Shown: positions 7,745-17,264, numbered from the stretch's first letter. The stretch is DNA of 64,000 nt from Kribbella turkmenica (GCF_004348725.1 NZ_SMKR01000003.1:1-64000), one strand, 5' to 3'. Made by a program: numbers and translations. The notes: generated by a model not told the origin, from the sequence alone.

Positions 7745-8296
7745 ATGGCCAGCGAGTACGCCGCTCTGACCGGTGACTACACGATCGACACCGCCCACAG
7801 CCGGGTCGGGTTCGTCGCCCGGCACGCGATGGTGACGAAGGTGCGGGGGTCGTTCAACGAGTTCGAGGGGTTTCTCCACCTCGACGGCGAGAACCCGGAG
7901 AACTCGTCCGGGCGGGTGACCATCCAGGCCAAGAGCATCGACACGCGCAACAGCCAGCGGGACGACCACCTGCGCAGCAACGACTTCCTCGACATGGACA
8001 ACCACGCCGAGATCACGTTCGCGTCGACCGCGGTCAAGCACAACGGTGGCGCGGACTTCACCGTCGTCGGCGACCTGACCGTGCGCGGCGTGACGAAGTC
8101 CGTCGAGATCCCGTTCGAGTACACCGGCTCGGCCACCGACCCGTTCGGCAACCAGCGCGTGGGCCTCGAGGGCTCGGTCGTCATCAACCGCAAGGACTTC
8201 GGTGTCAACTGGAACGCCGCCCTTGAGACCGGCGGCGTTCTCGTCAGCGAGAAGGTCACCCTGGAGATCGAGGTCTCCGCGATCAGGAACAGCTGA
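7745..8296 (+). CDS. YceI-family protein
   Basis: This 183-aa protein has the full YceI pattern: YTIDTAHSRVGF at the N-terminus, VRGSFNEFEG, the RDDHLRSNDFLDMDN motif near residues 76-90, the TVVGDLTVRGVTK strand pair, and GVNWNA towards the end. YceI proteins form an eight-stranded lipocalin-like barrel that binds polyisoprenoid chains such as octaprenyl compounds. This copy has no signal peptide, so it is probably cytoplasmic, unlike the periplasmic E. coli protein. GGAGG precedes the ATG by about 9 bases. It appears monocistronic, with a hairpin terminator downstream. Confidence 0.9.
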   Translation: MASEYAALTGDYTIDTAHSRVGFVARHAMVTKVRGSFNEFEGFLHLDGENPENSSGRVTIQAKSIDTRNSQRDDHLRSNDFLDMDNHAEITFASTAVKHNGGADFTVVGDLTVRGVTKSVEIPFEYTGSATDPFGNQRVGLEGSVVINRKDFGVNWNAALETGGVLVSEKVTLEIEVSAIRNS

Positions 8297-8309
8297 CCAC
8301 CGGCGTCGG

Positions 8310-8343
8310 CAGCCCGCGGATGACCCCGGTCGTCCGCGGGCTG
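8310..8343 (+). terminator. Hairpin terminator after the YceI gene
   Basis: Arms 8310-8320 and 8333-8343 form an 11-bp perfect G+C-rich stem with a 12-nt loop, 14 bases after the YceI stop codon. Confidence 0.55.
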
Positions 8344-8456
8344 TCTGCTGTCCGGGGTTTGTGGAGGTGGGATCACGATCGGGGTGTGGGCGGTTGGGTG
8401 GCCCGGCGGAGTGGGGAGACTGGGGGTAAGTGCCGGCTAGGTCGAGGGGTCCGCCG

Positions 8457-8960
8457 ATGATCGACACGAGATGGGGGCGTTGGTTGGCGCCGCTGTTCGG
8501 GCGGCGGCGTGCTGGACGGCGTACGCCCGAGGCGTTCCGGCCGCGCGGGACGAGCTCGCGGGTGAGCCGGCTGGCGGCGCGGTACGACGCCGAGGTCGAC
8601 GCGGCGCTGCAGCGGCTGTGGCCGAAGGCGCGGATCTATCACGACCGCGAGTTCACCCGGGACCGCGCCGACTACCTGCTGGTGGTGCGTGGCCGTGGCG
8701 TGATGGTCGAGACGAAGGTGAAGAGCGACCCTGGTGTGTTCCGCGGCTCGACGCTGCCGCCGCTCCTCGACCGGTTGCGACGTGACGGTCGCCGGCTGGT
8801 CGTCGTCCTGAATCAGGGAGACCCCACGCCGGCACGGGCGCTGGTCGCCGAGAAGCTGGGCGACAAGGGCTGTGTGGTCGTCTGGTCGGGCCCGGAGCAC
8901 GACGACGATCTCCGCGACGCGGTGGAGGCCATGCTGCGCCAGATGGTCCGGCACGCGTGA
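8457..8960 (+). CDS. Nuclease-fold (PD-(D/E)XK/NERD-like) hypothetical protein
   Basis: This encodes 167 aa from the ATG at 8457 (GAGGGG upstream); the GTG at 8430 is an alternative start adding nine residues. After a basic N-terminus the protein has AALQRLWPKARIYHD, then RADYLLVV and GVMVETKVK. The spaced Asp followed by a Glu-x-Lys strand is the core of PD-(D/E)XK and NERD nuclease folds. The remainder alternates helices and strands (RRLVVVLNQG, GCVVVWSG). It may be a DNA-processing protein, but catalytic activity and partners are unknown. It ends before a strong hairpin and convergent lipoprotein gene. Confidence 0.55.
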   Translation: MIDTRWGRWLAPLFGRRRAGRRTPEAFRPRGTSSRVSRLAARYDAEVDAALQRLWPKARIYHDREFTRDRADYLLVVRGRGVMVETKVKSDPGVFRGSTLPPLLDRLRRDGRRLVVVLNQGDPTPARALVAEKLGDKGCVVVWSGPEHDDDLRDAVEAMLRQMVRHA

Positions 8961-8967
8961 GGGGAAC

Positions 8968-9004
8968 GCAGCAGCGCGGAGACCTGGTCTCTCCGCGCTG
9001 CTGC
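8968..9004. terminator. 15-bp perfect hairpin between convergent genes
   Basis: Arms 8968-8982 and 8990-9004 pair perfectly over 15 bp around a 7-nt loop. It begins seven bases after the stop of the plus-strand gene and is likely a terminator, possibly for both strands. Confidence 0.75.
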
Positions 9005-9108
9005 GGCTCCGGCCCACGAGGTGTGCCGTCAGGCAGCGAGCCGGAGGTGCGATGGGTCGAGCGTGCTGCGGGCGAAGCGGCCGCAGTGGTTGGTGCGGTG
9101 CCGAGGTG

Positions 9109-9657
9109 TCAGCAGGCGTTCGGCGTGGTCCTGCCGCCGTCGACCACCCAGCGGCCTTGGAGTTGCTGTACCCGCATCTCGTCGAGCCAGCGGGTCGGGG
9201 TGGTGTCCGGGAGGACCGAACGGCCTCTCGAGTTGACGGTCCGGGCCGCGGTGGTGTCGTAGCAGGCGCTGACGATCACGCCGCTCGACGCGAGGGTGCG
9301 CTTGGCCCAGAGCACCTTGGTGGTGCCGGTGTTGCGCAGCTTCTTGGTGCGGAAGTACGTCGCCTGGGCGCTGATCGAGGTGAACAGGTTCGGCGTCATC
9401 ACCACTGCGAGGTGCTTCGTCTTCCGGCCGCCGCTGCGCATCATCACGTCGAGGGCGACCCGGTAGTCGTAGTACGCGTCGACGACCGGGTCGGCCTGGC
9501 CGGCGCTGTCGACCTGCTCGGTGAGCCCGTCCTTCGACGCCTTCTTGGCGCCGGGAGTCGAGGCGGCGACGTCGGACGATGCGTCGTCGTCGCCGCACCC
9601 GGCGAGCATCAAAACCGGGATCAGCGTGGCGGTCACCACCAGGTTCCGAATGCGCAT
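9109..9657 (-). CDS. Small secreted lipoprotein
   Basis: The start at 9657 follows GGAGG and opens a lipoprotein signal peptide: MRIRN, a hydrophobic core, and the lipobox LMLAGC, with lipidation at Cys near residue 21. The following stretch is low-complexity and acidic (GDDDASSDVAASTP), a typical linker. The rest (about 140 aa) looks like the actinobacterial secreted domain related in shape to NTF2-like proteins (VVDAYYDYRVALDVMM, then strands and a Trp-containing WVVDGG strand). It should be anchored on the outer face of the membrane. No enzymatic motif is seen; function is unknown. Confidence 0.75.
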   Translation of the reverse strand: MRIRNLVVTATLIPVLMLAGCGDDDASSDVAASTPGAKKASKDGLTEQVDSAGQADPVVDAYYDYRVALDVMMRSGGRKTKHLAVVMTPNLFTSISAQATYFRTKKLRNTGTTKVLWAKRTLASSGVIVSACYDTTAARTVNSRGRSVLPDTTPTRWLDEMRVQQLQGRWVVDGGRTTPNAC

Positions 9658-10076
9658 GTGGTCCGAACCTCCTGTCGGGCGCGGCGTGGCGGCAGGCGCC
9701 GTCGGGCGCCCAGGTGTGCACTGTGCGTGGACGCCGTCCGGCACTGACCGTGTAACGGCGCGACACGCACGGTGGTCACTGTGAGCTGAATCACATCGTT
9801 CTCGTGGCGTATAGCAGCCGGTTCGCTCCCTGGGCCGGATGTCCGGCCGGCCGTTCGCTCCTGGCCGGTCTCAGGACCCGAGACCCTGGGAGTGGCGATG
9901 ACGGACACGTTGACCCAGACCGGTATCCGGGCGCAGGACCTCTCCGGCCGGCCTGTACCGCTCGATCCGGTTCCGGCAACTGTGACTCCGGACGGACTAG
10001 GGTCGCGAACGTGACCGCTGACGGATGGCGTACGAAGCCGGTGTGATTCCTGGGCCACGCCACTGAGGGAGGACAG
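9658..10076. other. 419-bp intergenic region between divergent genes
   Basis: No convincing gene is present. A TAGGGT hexamer at 9998-10003 could be a -10 element for the YjbR gene. A 38-codon frame from the ATG at 9898 and an 11-codon frame from the GTG at 10011 exist but neither has other support. Some short G+C-rich inverted repeats lie near 9836-9872. Confidence 0.4.
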
Positions 10077-10439
10077 ATGGAGGCGCTCGAACGGCTGCGG
10101 GGACTGTGTCTGGTGATGCCGGAGACGACGGAACGGCTGAGCCACGGCGAACCGACCTGGTTCGTGCGGGACAAGAAGGCGTTCGTGATGTTCGCGAACC
10201 AGCATCACGACGACCGGGTCGGGTTGTGGTGCGCGGCGCCGCCCGGAGTCCAGGAGTCGTTGGTCGAGGAGGATCCCGAGCACTTCTTCCGGCCGCCGTA
10301 CGTCGGTCATCGCGGCTGGCTCGGGGTCTATTTGGACGTGGACCACGTCGACTGGGACCACCTCGAGGATCTCGTCGAGAGTGCGTTCCGGCAGGTCGCT
10401 CCGAAGACGCTGATCGCCAAGCTGGACGCGTCGTCGTGA
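10077..10439 (+). CDS. MmcQ/YjbR-family protein
   Basis: This 120-aa protein carries the YjbR fold pattern: an N-terminal helix (ALERLRGLCLVMP), ETTERLSHGEPTWFV, the strand DKKAFVMFAN, a PGVQESLVEEDPEHF helix region, and the closing GHRGWLGVYLD strand with a C-terminal helix. These CyaY-like proteins are usually annotated as DNA-binding, though evidence for DNA binding is thin. GGGAGGAC precedes the ATG. The next gene starts ten bases beyond the stop and may be co-transcribed. Confidence 0.85.
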   Translation: MEALERLRGLCLVMPETTERLSHGEPTWFVRDKKAFVMFANQHHDDRVGLWCAAPPGVQESLVEEDPEHFFRPPYVGHRGWLGVYLDVDHVDWDHLEDLVESAFRQVAPKTLIAKLDASS

Positions 10440-10448
10440 CCGGGCAGC

Positions 10449-11516
10449 GTGGCGCCCGTGGGTAATGCGCGGACGCTCGCCGAGGTGTACCGGCGGTTCG
10501 AGTCCTCACCGCTGTACGAGCGGATCGCTGGCGCCTTGAGCGACTCCGAGGAGGCGCTGCGGGCGATCGAGACGGCGCCGGCGCGCAAGCGGCAGCCGGC
10601 GGCGGTCCTGGCCGCGCTGCACGACCTCGCCCTCTCCGGCCGGGCCCCGGCGTTGGCTGCCGCGTACGACGCGACTGGTGATGCAGCAGCACGTGATCAG
10701 GCTGCTGCGGCGGCGGTTGACACCGTGCTCTCCATGACCGATTCGGTCGTGCAGATCGCCGTACGGCGACCCGTGCGAGCGAACGAAGCCGGACGTGGCG
10801 CCGTGCTCTATCCGGTGGTCGCCGAGGCGGCTCGGCGGGTTGGTGCGACCGCGATCGGGCTGATCGATGTCGGCTGTTCGGCCGGGCTCAATCTGACGGT
10901 CGACCGCGTGGGAATCGCGTACAGCAACGCCCGATCGCTGGGTGACCCGTCGTCGCCGGTGCAGCTGTCGTGCTCGGTCGTGGGGGACCGGCCGGTCCCA
11001 ACGCAGGCGATGCCCGAGGTCGTGACCCGGATCGGCGTCGACGTCGATCCGGTCGACGTGACCGACCCCGACGAGGCGCGCTGGCTCCGAGCGTGCCTGC
11101 CGCCTGATGAGTCGGAGAAGCTCGCACGGCTGGAAAGAGAACTGGCGTTGGCAGCGTCGGCGCCTCCAGTGCTGCTCGGAGGCAACATCGTCGACCTGTT
11201 GCCCGAAGCCCTCGCTCAGGTGCCCGCGGACGCCCTGCCCTTGGTCACGACGACGTGGGCGCTGTCGAAGTACTCACTCGAGGACCGGCTGCGGTTCCTG
11301 CAGCGCCTCGACGAAGCGGCGACCGAGCGGGCGGTGGCCTGGGCGTCGGCCGAGGGGGTCGGAGTCGCGCCGGCCATCCCGACGCTGGGCGACCGACGGG
11401 CGTCCGGCCACAGCATCCTCGGGCTGGCGGTCTTCGAGGCGTCGACCTTGAGCACCGAGGCCGTCGGCCGCTGCTGGTCACAAGGTCGCCTGATGTCCTG
11501 GCTCGGCGGCTCCTAG
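10449..11516 (+). CDS. DUF2332-family protein
   Basis: This 355-aa protein starts at GTG 10449 (a second GTG is at 10458). It has the DUF2332 layout: an N-terminal helical part with YRRFESSPLYERIA, NEAGRGAVLYPV near residue 120, then a Rossmann-like core (AIGLIDVGCSAGLNL) reminiscent of methyltransferases, PPDESEKLARLERE and a C-terminal WALSKYSLEDR segment. Function of the family is unknown; the glycine-rich motif suggests binding of S-adenosylmethionine or a nucleotide. Its TAG stop interlocks with the stop of the convergent MerR gene in a shared CTAG. Confidence 0.85.
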   Translation: MAPVGNARTLAEVYRRFESSPLYERIAGALSDSEEALRAIETAPARKRQPAAVLAALHDLALSGRAPALAAAYDATGDAAARDQAAAAAVDTVLSMTDSVVQIAVRRPVRANEAGRGAVLYPVVAEAARRVGATAIGLIDVGCSAGLNLTVDRVGIAYSNARSLGDPSSPVQLSCSVVGDRPVPTQAMPEVVTRIGVDVDPVDVTDPDEARWLRACLPPDESEKLARLERELALAASAPPVLLGGNIVDLLPEALAQVPADALPLVTTTWALSKYSLEDRLRFLQRLDEAATERAVAWASAEGVGVAPAIPTLGDRRASGHSILGLAVFEASTLSTEAVGRCWSQGRLMSWLGGS

Positions 11517-12325
11517 GTCCAGGTCGCGGTGTCTGGATCGATGCCGTGAGCAGCGGTGTTGGCATAGACCAGCGCGTGCAGCCACTGGGCCAGTCCGGGG
11601 GACAGGGAGTCGTAGTACCTGAGGTAGCCGGGTTCGCTGACGAAGGATCTCGCCAGACAAGCGTGCATCGCCGGCGTGCAGTCGAAGTACCGGGAGAACG
11701 ACGTACGGTGCCGCTCGGCCAACGCGTTCCCTTCGTCGGAGCCGGGTACGACGCCCGCCCGGTGAGCCGCGGCCAGATCGGCGTTGAGGACCTCGGTGTC
11801 AGCCACGACCTGGCGCCAGTCGTCGGGCGTCAGTCCGCTGGTGCGTTCGACGTACTGCGCCCACTGTTTGGTGTCGCCCCACCGGTCCTCGGCCTCCTGG
11901 ACCCACTCGGGTCGCCAGTCGGTGCCGAAGATCTCCACCTGCTCCCGAGGCGTCAGCTTCAGCCCCGAGCTCGAGGCGGCCAGCATCCGGTCGACGGCTT
12001 CGGCCATGGTGTGGAGGTGGGAGATGCGCTCGGTGAGCTGGAGGCGTTGCCGGCGGAGGTGCTCGCGGGCGTCCGCGGCCGGGTCGTCGAGGATCCGGCC
12101 GATCTCGGCCAGCGGGAGACCGAGCTCCCGGTAGACCAGCACGCGGTGGATGCGGGCGATGTCGTCGGCGGAGTAGACCCGGTAGCCGGCCGGCGTTCGT
12201 TCGCTGGGCCGGACGAGGCCGACCGCGTCCCAGTGGTGCAGGGTCCGCACGCTGAGGCCGACCAGTCCCGCCGCCTGGCCGACCGTCAGCTCGTCGGGAT
12301 CGGAGGTCTGCTCTGGTGAGGTCAC
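11513..12325 (-). CDS. MerR-family regulator with TipAS-like ligand domain
   Basis: The GTG at 12325 starts 13 bases after the VOC gene stop; the ATG at 12364 would overlap that gene by 26 bases, so I prefer the GTG. Residues about 13-80 form a MerR winged helix (LTVGQAAGLVGLSVRTLHHW, then PAGYRVYSADDIARI). A coiled-coil dimerisation helix follows. Residues about 140-265 resemble the TipAS antibiotic-binding domain. TipA-type regulators twist a long-spaced promoter on binding a thiopeptide or other drug. The neighbouring VOC protein could be the resistance function it controls. Confidence 0.8.
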   Translation of the reverse strand: MTSPEQTSDPDELTVGQAAGLVGLSVRTLHHWDAVGLVRPSERTPAGYRVYSADDIARIHRVLVYRELGLPLAEIGRILDDPAADAREHLRRQRLQLTERISHLHTMAEAVDRMLAASSSGLKLTPREQVEIFGTDWRPEWVQEAEDRWGDTKQWAQYVERTSGLTPDDWRQVVADTEVLNADLAAAHRAGVVPGSDEGNALAERHRTSFSRYFDCTPAMHACLARSFVSEPGYLRYYDSLSPGLAQWLHALVYANTAAHGIDPDTATWT

Positions 12326-12338
12326 CCGGGTCAGTCTG

Positions 12339-12827
12339 TCAAGGAAGGGGGATCCCCCAGTCACGCAGGTTGTCCGCCTCCGGGCTCGCCGGGTCGAGCG
12401 GCCGCGCGGCAGTCATCGTCACTCGCGCGTTCTCCGGGGTGGTCACGGTCAGCTCGACCGAGTTCCAGGGCATCACCTCCGGCCCGGAAGTGCACCCCGG
12501 GACCAGCTCCTCGCAGCGGGTGGCGATGTCGGCGAGCTGGTTCAGCACCGCGGCGAAGCTGACGCCCTGGACGGCGGCGGAGGCGGCCGGTACCCCGGGC
12601 ACCAGAAGCACGTCCTGGAACGCCCATCGGCGCAGGTGGGTCACCTGCTCACCCGGCGCGGAGAAGAGGTCGGCGAACCCGAGCCCGCGGATCCAGAACT
12701 CCTTCGACGCCGCCAGGTCTCCGGTCGGCAGGACGACGAACATCGGCATGGGGTAGATCTCGCGGCAGATCCCGGGCGCGACCGTGTCGGGACCGGGCAG
12801 CGGAACGGGGCTCACGAACTCGTTCAT
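12339..12827 (-). CDS. VOC (glyoxalase/bleomycin-resistance) family protein
   Basis: This 162-aa protein starts at the ATG at 12827. It contains the VOC strand-helix pattern: MPMFVVLPTGDLAASKEFWI, then GFADLFSA, the HLRRWAFQDVLLVPG strand pair and a C-terminal NSVELTVTTPENARVT strand. VOC proteins are metal-binding lyases, dioxygenases or drug-sequestering proteins; here the MerR/TipAS regulator immediately downstream in the same direction suggests a role in handling a small toxic compound. No clear metal-binding triad can be fixed without alignment. Confidence 0.75.
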   Translation of the reverse strand: MNEFVSPVPLPGPDTVAPGICREIYPMPMFVVLPTGDLAASKEFWIRGLGFADLFSAPGEQVTHLRRWAFQDVLLVPGVPAASAAVQGVSFAAVLNQLADIATRCEELVPGCTSGPEVMPWNSVELTVTTPENARVTMTAARPLDPASPEADNLRDWGIPLP

Positions 12828-12977
12828 GCGTCCGATCGTCCGGCCTGACGCTACGTCAGGGTCAACCCGGCAAATCGGCGGCGACCCGTCCCGGGTCGCG
12901 GCGTGGGCTGGGCGCGCTGGAGGTGGGAGAGGGGTCACTGCCTGCCTGACGGCCCGGGAGTGTTTCGGATCGGCAGA

Positions 12978-12983
12978 TAGGGT
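12978..12983 (+). promoter_or_regulatory. -10 element (TAGGGT) for a leaderless gene
   Basis: TAGGGT lies six bases before the GTG at 12990, as at pyrE. No ribosome binding site could fit between. Confidence 0.45.
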
Positions 12984-12989
12984 GACGCG

Positions 12990-14456
12990 GTGAGTACGCG
13001 TGACGTGGGATCGCGGCTGGCCATCGGGCTGGCCTTCGGCAGTTCGGCTGCCGTGATGGTGCTGGAACTGGTCTCGCTGCGGCTGGTGGCGCCGTACATC
13101 GGGCTGACGCTGGAGACGAACACCGCTGTGATCGGGGTCGCGCTGGCCGCGATCGCGACCGGTGCGGCGCTGGGCGGCAGGTACGCCGACGCCGTGGAGC
13201 CGCGCAGGACGCTCGGGCCGCTGATCCTGATCGGCGGAGCCCTGGTCATGCTGATCCTCCCGGTCGTGCGCTGGACCGGCGAGGCGCTGCGCGGTGGCGG
13301 GACCGATCTGGTGTTCCTGGTGCTCGCGGTTGCGCTGTTCGTGCCGGCGGCACTGCTGTCGGCGGTGACGCCGATGGTGACCAAGCTGCGGCTGTCGACG
13401 CTGGCCCAGACCGGTACGGTCGTCGGCCGGCTCTCGGCGTACGCGACCGTCGGTGGAATCGCGGGCACGGTGCTGACCGGGTTCGTGTTCGTGTCGGAGG
13501 TCCCGGTGAGCACGATCCTGCTGGCACTGGGGGGTCTCCTGGTGGTCTCCGGGGCCGTTCTGACCGTCGTACTGCGGGGTGCTCGGGCGGCGGCGAAGCC
13601 CGTGGCGCTCGCGCTCATCGGCGCGACCCTGACCCTGGTCGCACCGCGGCCGTGTGAGGTCGAGACGGCGTACCACTGTGCACGCGTGGTGGCGGACCAG
13701 AACCGCGAGAGCGGGCGCACGCTCTACCTGGACCAGCTGCGGCACTCGTACGTCGACCTCAACGACCCGACATACCTCGAGTTCGCCTACATCAGGAACT
13801 TCGCCGCGGCGATCAACGGGACCTGGCCGGACAACCGGCGGCTGGACGCGCTGCACATCGGCGGCGGTGGGCTCACCATGCCCCGCTACCTGACCGCGAC
13901 CCGGCCGGGCAGCCACAACAAGGTCTACGAGATCGACGGCGCCGTCGTCGAGTTGGACAAGAAGGAGCTCGGTGTCCGGACCGGGCCGGAGCTGGACATC
14001 TCGGTCCGCGACGGGCGGCTCGGCGTGCGAGCCGAGGCGACCGACAGCGACGACGTGATCATCATGGACGCGTTCAGCGGGGTGTCCGTGCCGTGGCACC
14101 TGACCACCCGCGAGCTGGTCGCGGACATCCGCCGCGTGCTCCGACCGGACGGCGTCTACCTGGTCAACGTCATCGACTTCGGCGGCCTCGCCTTCGCCAA
14201 GGCCGAGATCGCGACGCTGCAGGCCGAGTTCCCGCACGTCGCCGTGGTCGCCCGGGAGGACGAGCTCGCGGGGCAGTCCGGCGGCAACTTCGTCCTGGTC
14301 GCGTCGGACCGGCCGATCGACGAGCAGGCGATCGCCGAGCGCCTCGCACCCGGGATGCGGGTGCAGGGCGAGCTCGCGGACTTCGTCGGCGAAGCGCCGG
14401 TGCTGACCGACGACTACGCACCGGTCGACCAGCTGCTGACGCCGTACAGCAGCTGA
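12990..14456 (+). CDS. Membrane-fused spermidine-synthase-like protein
   Basis: This 488-aa protein has an N-terminal membrane domain of about six helices (residues 10-215, for example [18 protein letters not shown] and [12 protein letters not shown]). Its C-terminal domain (about 230-480) resembles spermidine synthase, with [13 protein letters not shown], a glycine-rich [14 protein letters not shown] motif and [16 protein letters not shown]. Such fusions are widespread in actinobacteria. The catalytic domain keeps the aminopropyltransferase fold, but substrate and direction are unproven and spermidine synthesis should not be assumed. It stands alone with its own promoter. Confidence 0.8.
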   Translation: MSTRDVGSRLAIGLAFGSSAAVMVLELVSLRLVAPYIGLTLETNTAVIGVALAAIATGAALGGRYADAVEPRRTLGPLILIGGALVMLILPVVRWTGEALRGGGTDLVFLVLAVALFVPAALLSAVTPMVTKLRLSTLAQTGTVVGRLSAYATVGGIAGTVLTGFVFVSEVPVSTILLALGGLLVVSGAVLTVVLRGARAAAKPVALALIGATLTLVAPRPCEVETAYHCARVVADQNRESGRTLYLDQLRHSYVDLNDPTYLEFAYIRNFAAAINGTWPDNRRLDALHIGGGGLTMPRYLTATRPGSHNKVYEIDGAVVELDKKELGVRTGPELDISVRDGRLGVRAEATDSDDVIIMDAFSGVSVPWHLTTRELVADIRRVLRPDGVYLVNVIDFGGLAFAKAEIATLQAEFPHVAVVAREDELAGQSGGNFVLVASDRPIDEQAIAERLAPGMRVQGELADFVGEAPVLTDDYAPVDQLLTPYSS

Positions 14457-14508
14457 CCGGAACCGCCCCGAGTTGTGCTCGCGGGCCGGGGCTTGTTGCA
14501 TGTTCCCC

Positions 14509-16134
14509 ATGCACCCACGCGCAGGCCAGCCCGCTCAGCCCGAGGACCTCGTCGACATCGAGGCGCTGCTCAAGGCGTACGACGACATCACCCCGGACGT
14601 GGACGACCCCGCCCAGAAGGTCGTCTTCGGTACGTCGGGACATCGCGGCTCCAGCCTGGACGGCGCCTTCAACGAGGCGCACATCCTGGCGATCACGCAG
14701 GCGATCTGTGAGTACCGGGCCGGTGAAGGCACGTCGGGACCGCTCCTGGTCGGCCGGGACAGCCACGGGCTGTCCGAGCCCGCCTGGCGGACCGTGCTCG
14801 AGGTCCTCGCCGGCAACGACGTACAGATGCTGGTGGACAGCGCCGACCGGCTCACGCCGACCCCTGGGGTGTCGCACGCGATCCTGCGGCTCAACCGCGG
14901 TGCCGGTGCCGGTGCGGACGGCATCGTCATCACGCCGTCGCACAACCCGCCGCGGGACGGCGGGATCAAGTACAACCCGCCGCACGGCGGCCCCGCCGAC
15001 TCCGGCGCGACCGGCTGGATCGCGGCACGGGCGAACCAGCTGATCGCCGGCGGCAACCGGGAGGTACGGCGGAAACCGTTCGAGCAGGCCCGGTCCGAGG
15101 CCGGGGAGTACGACTTCGTCGGCCACTACGTCGACGACCTGCCGTCCGTGCTGAACCTGGACGCCGTCCGCGCGGCCGGGGTGAAGATCGGTGCGGACCC
15201 GCTCGGCGGTGCCAGCGTGGACTACTGGGCGGCGATCGCCGACCGGCACGACCTCGACCTGACCGTGGTCAACCCGGCGATCGACCCGGCCTGGTCGTTC
15301 ATGACGCTCGACCACGACGGAAAGATCCGGATGGACTGCTCCTCGCCGTACGCGATGGCCTCACTCGTCGCACAGCGCGACCGGTACGACGTGGCCACCG
15401 GCAACGACGCGGACGCGGACCGGCACGGCATCGTCACCCCGGACGCCGGGCTGATGAACCCGAACCACTACCTCGCCGTCGCGATCTCCTACCTGTTCGC
15501 CAACCGCCAGTGGGGTCCGGACGTCGCGGTCGGCAAGACCCTGGTGTCGTCGTCGCTGATCGACCGCGTGGTCGCGGACCTGGGCCGGCGGCTGTGGGAG
15601 GTGCCGGTCGGCTTCAAGTGGTTCGTGCCGGGGCTGATCGACGGGTCGGTGGGGTTCGGCGGCGAGGAGTCGGCCGGCGCGAGCTTCCTGCGCTTCGACG
15701 GGACGGTGTGGACGACCGACAAGGACGGCATCCTGCTGGCGTTGCTGGCGGGCGAGATCACCGCGGTGACCGGCGAGACGCCGTCGCAGGCGCACGCGAA
15801 GCTGGTCGAGCGGTTCGGCGCGTCGGCGTACTCGCGGGTGGACGCGCCGGCGACGCGCGAGCAGAAGGCGAAGCTGTCGGCGCTGTCCGCGGACGCGGTG
15901 ACGGCGACCGAGTTGGCCGGTGAGCCGATCGTGGACCGGCTGACGAGCGCCCCCGGCAACGGGGCCGCGATCGGTGGGCTGAAGGTCACCACCGAGTCGG
16001 CGTGGTTCGCGGCGCGGCCGTCCGGGACCGAGGACCTCTACAAGATCTACGGCGAGTCCTTCCAGGGCGCCGAGCACCTCGAGCAGGTCTTCGCCCAGGC
16101 CCGCGAGGTGGTCTCGACCGCCCTCGAGAGCTAA
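14509..16134 (+). CDS. pgm: Phosphoglucomutase, alpha-D-glucose phosphate-specific
   Basis: This 541-aa enzyme starts at the ATG at 14509, which gives the family N-terminus ([18 protein letters not shown]); an ATG at 14500 is also possible. The active-site serine loop [17 protein letters not shown] near the start, the metal-binding DADADRHG-type loop and the phosphate-binding [13 protein letters not shown] near the C-terminus are all present. It interconverts glucose 1-phosphate and glucose 6-phosphate for glycogen, trehalose and cell-wall sugar supply, in the cytoplasm. Its TAA stop overlaps the TAG of the convergent DUF3037 gene in a CTAA. Confidence 0.93.
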   Translation: MHPRAGQPAQPEDLVDIEALLKAYDDITPDVDDPAQKVVFGTSGHRGSSLDGAFNEAHILAITQAICEYRAGEGTSGPLLVGRDSHGLSEPAWRTVLEVLAGNDVQMLVDSADRLTPTPGVSHAILRLNRGAGAGADGIVITPSHNPPRDGGIKYNPPHGGPADSGATGWIAARANQLIAGGNREVRRKPFEQARSEAGEYDFVGHYVDDLPSVLNLDAVRAAGVKIGADPLGGASVDYWAAIADRHDLDLTVVNPAIDPAWSFMTLDHDGKIRMDCSSPYAMASLVAQRDRYDVATGNDADADRHGIVTPDAGLMNPNHYLAVAISYLFANRQWGPDVAVGKTLVSSSLIDRVVADLGRRLWEVPVGFKWFVPGLIDGSVGFGGEESAGASFLRFDGTVWTTDKDGILLALLAGEITAVTGETPSQAHAKLVERFGASAYSRVDAPATREQKAKLSALSADAVTATELAGEPIVDRLTSAPGNGAAIGGLKVTTESAWFAARPSGTEDLYKIYGESFQGAEHLEQVFAQAREVVSTALES

Positions 16135-16517
16135 CGCACGAAGGAGTCGAGCAACCGGTCCAGGTCCGCGGCGGGGTCGTTGGTGAGCCCGCTGTGGATC
16201 GGTCCGGGGTGTACGACGGTACTGCGGGGCGCCGCGAGCCACCGGAAGCGTTCGCCGATCTTGGTAGCCGCGGCCGGGCCACCGTCCGGATCGCCCGCGC
16301 AGATCGCCCGGATGTGGTCCAGCGACGCGCACACCACGTCCACGTCGACGGCCGGGTCGAGCGCCCTGAGCCGCGACGGCTCGACGTCCCAGGCAGCGCC
16401 GAGGAAGTCCAAGGCGCGGCAGTACAGCACCGCGCCGACGTTCACGAACTCGCCGCGGTGGATCCGCGGCGCGGCCCGCAGGATCACGTAGTCGAAAGGC
16501 ACCAGCTCGGCGCTCAC
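16131..16517 (-). CDS. DUF3037-family protein
   Basis: This 128-aa protein begins at a GTG whose bases overlap the stop of the HipA-like gene (GTGA), so the pair is translationally coupled. It has the DUF3037 pattern: [26 protein letters not shown] at the N-terminus (given here in two overlapping parts, [15 protein letters not shown] and [12 protein letters not shown]), a LDFLGAAW segment, and [18 protein letters not shown]. The family has no established function but often accompanies HipA-like kinases in bacteria, which suggests it modulates or is the target of the kinase. Confidence 0.8.
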   Translation of the reverse strand: MSAELVPFDYVILRAAPRIHRGEFVNVGAVLYCRALDFLGAAWDVEPSRLRALDPAVDVDVVCASLDHIRAICAGDPDGGPAAATKIGERFRWLAAPRSTVVHPGPIHSGLTNDPAADLDRLLDSFVR

Positions 16518-17251
16518 CGGGCACCTCCCGGCAGCCAGGCCGCCCGGCTCTCCAGGCGGGCGGTCAGGTGACCGAGGTACCGCTCCCGGTCCCCGTCGTC
16601 GATCCACTCGTCCGGCACCAGCCCGATGACTTCGGTCAGCAGCGCCGGCGTGATCGCCGCCGCCAGTTCCGCGTCCACCGCCGGTACGCCGGCTGCGGCG
16701 ACCGAGAACACGTGGTCCGAGGCGTCGTACGGCTGTCCGGCGAACTTCTCCGCGGACATCCAGGAGTGGTGGAAGTACAACGCGGCTCCGTGGTCGATCA
16801 GCCAGAGGTTCTTGTGCCAGACCAGCAGGTTCGGGTTCCGCCAGGAGCGGTCGACGTTGGCGACGTACGCGTCGAGCCAGAGGATCCGGGCCATTCCCGC
16901 GTCCCCGGGGTTGCCGGCCGAGCCGTCGTACCCGAAGGAGCCGGGGAGGAAGTCGACGGCCAGGTTCAGTCCCGCGCTGCGCAGCAGCAGTTCCTGGATC
17001 TCGAAGTCCGGCTCGGACTTGCCGATCGCGGGGTCGAGGTGCATCAGCTTGAGCTCGGGCACCCGCAGGCCGAGGCGGCGGAACAGCTCGCCGACGACGA
17101 TCTCGGCGACGAGGGCCTTCGGGCCCTGGCCAGCACCGGTGAACTTGAGTACGTAGGTGCCGAGATCGTTGCCCTCGACAACACCGGGCAGCGAGCCGCC
17201 CTCGCGCAGCGGCAGCACGTAGCGGGTCGCGGTGACGGTCGGCAGGCTCAC
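16514..17251 (-). CDS. HipA-family kinase (C-terminal kinase domain type)
   Basis: This 245-aa protein lacks the N-terminal HipA domain and corresponds to the kinase core. A catalytic-loop motif NVDRSWRNPNLL and the metal-binding LWLIDHGAALYF are present. The N-terminal TYVLKFTGAGQGPKALVAE strand and helix give the nucleotide-binding Lys and Glu. True HipA phosphorylates glutamyl-tRNA synthetase and acts as a persistence toxin with HipB; here no HipB-type DNA-binding gene is adjacent. Instead it is coupled to DUF3037. A TAGGCT hexamer seven bases before the GTG suggests a leaderless transcript. The substrate is unknown. Confidence 0.8.
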   Translation of the reverse strand: MSLPTVTATRYVLPLREGGSLPGVVEGNDLGTYVLKFTGAGQGPKALVAEIVVGELFRRLGLRVPELKLMHLDPAIGKSEPDFEIQELLLRSAGLNLAVDFLPGSFGYDGSAGNPGDAGMARILWLDAYVANVDRSWRNPNLLVWHKNLWLIDHGAALYFHHSWMSAEKFAGQPYDASDHVFSVAAAGVPAVDAELAAAITPALLTEVIGLVPDEWIDDGDRERYLGHLTARLESRAAWLPGGAR

Positions 17252-17258
17252 GCCGCAG

Positions 17259-17264
17259 AGCCTA
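17259..17264 (-). promoter_or_regulatory. -10 element (TAGGCT) for the HipA-like gene
   Basis: Read on the reverse strand, TAGGCT ends seven bases before the GTG at 17251, consistent with a leaderless transcript. Confidence 0.4.

Noticed and set aside
9898-10014. 38-codon frame starting MTDTLTQTG upstream of the YjbR gene
   Set aside because: No ribosome binding site, no known relatives and no conserved feature; it could be chance.
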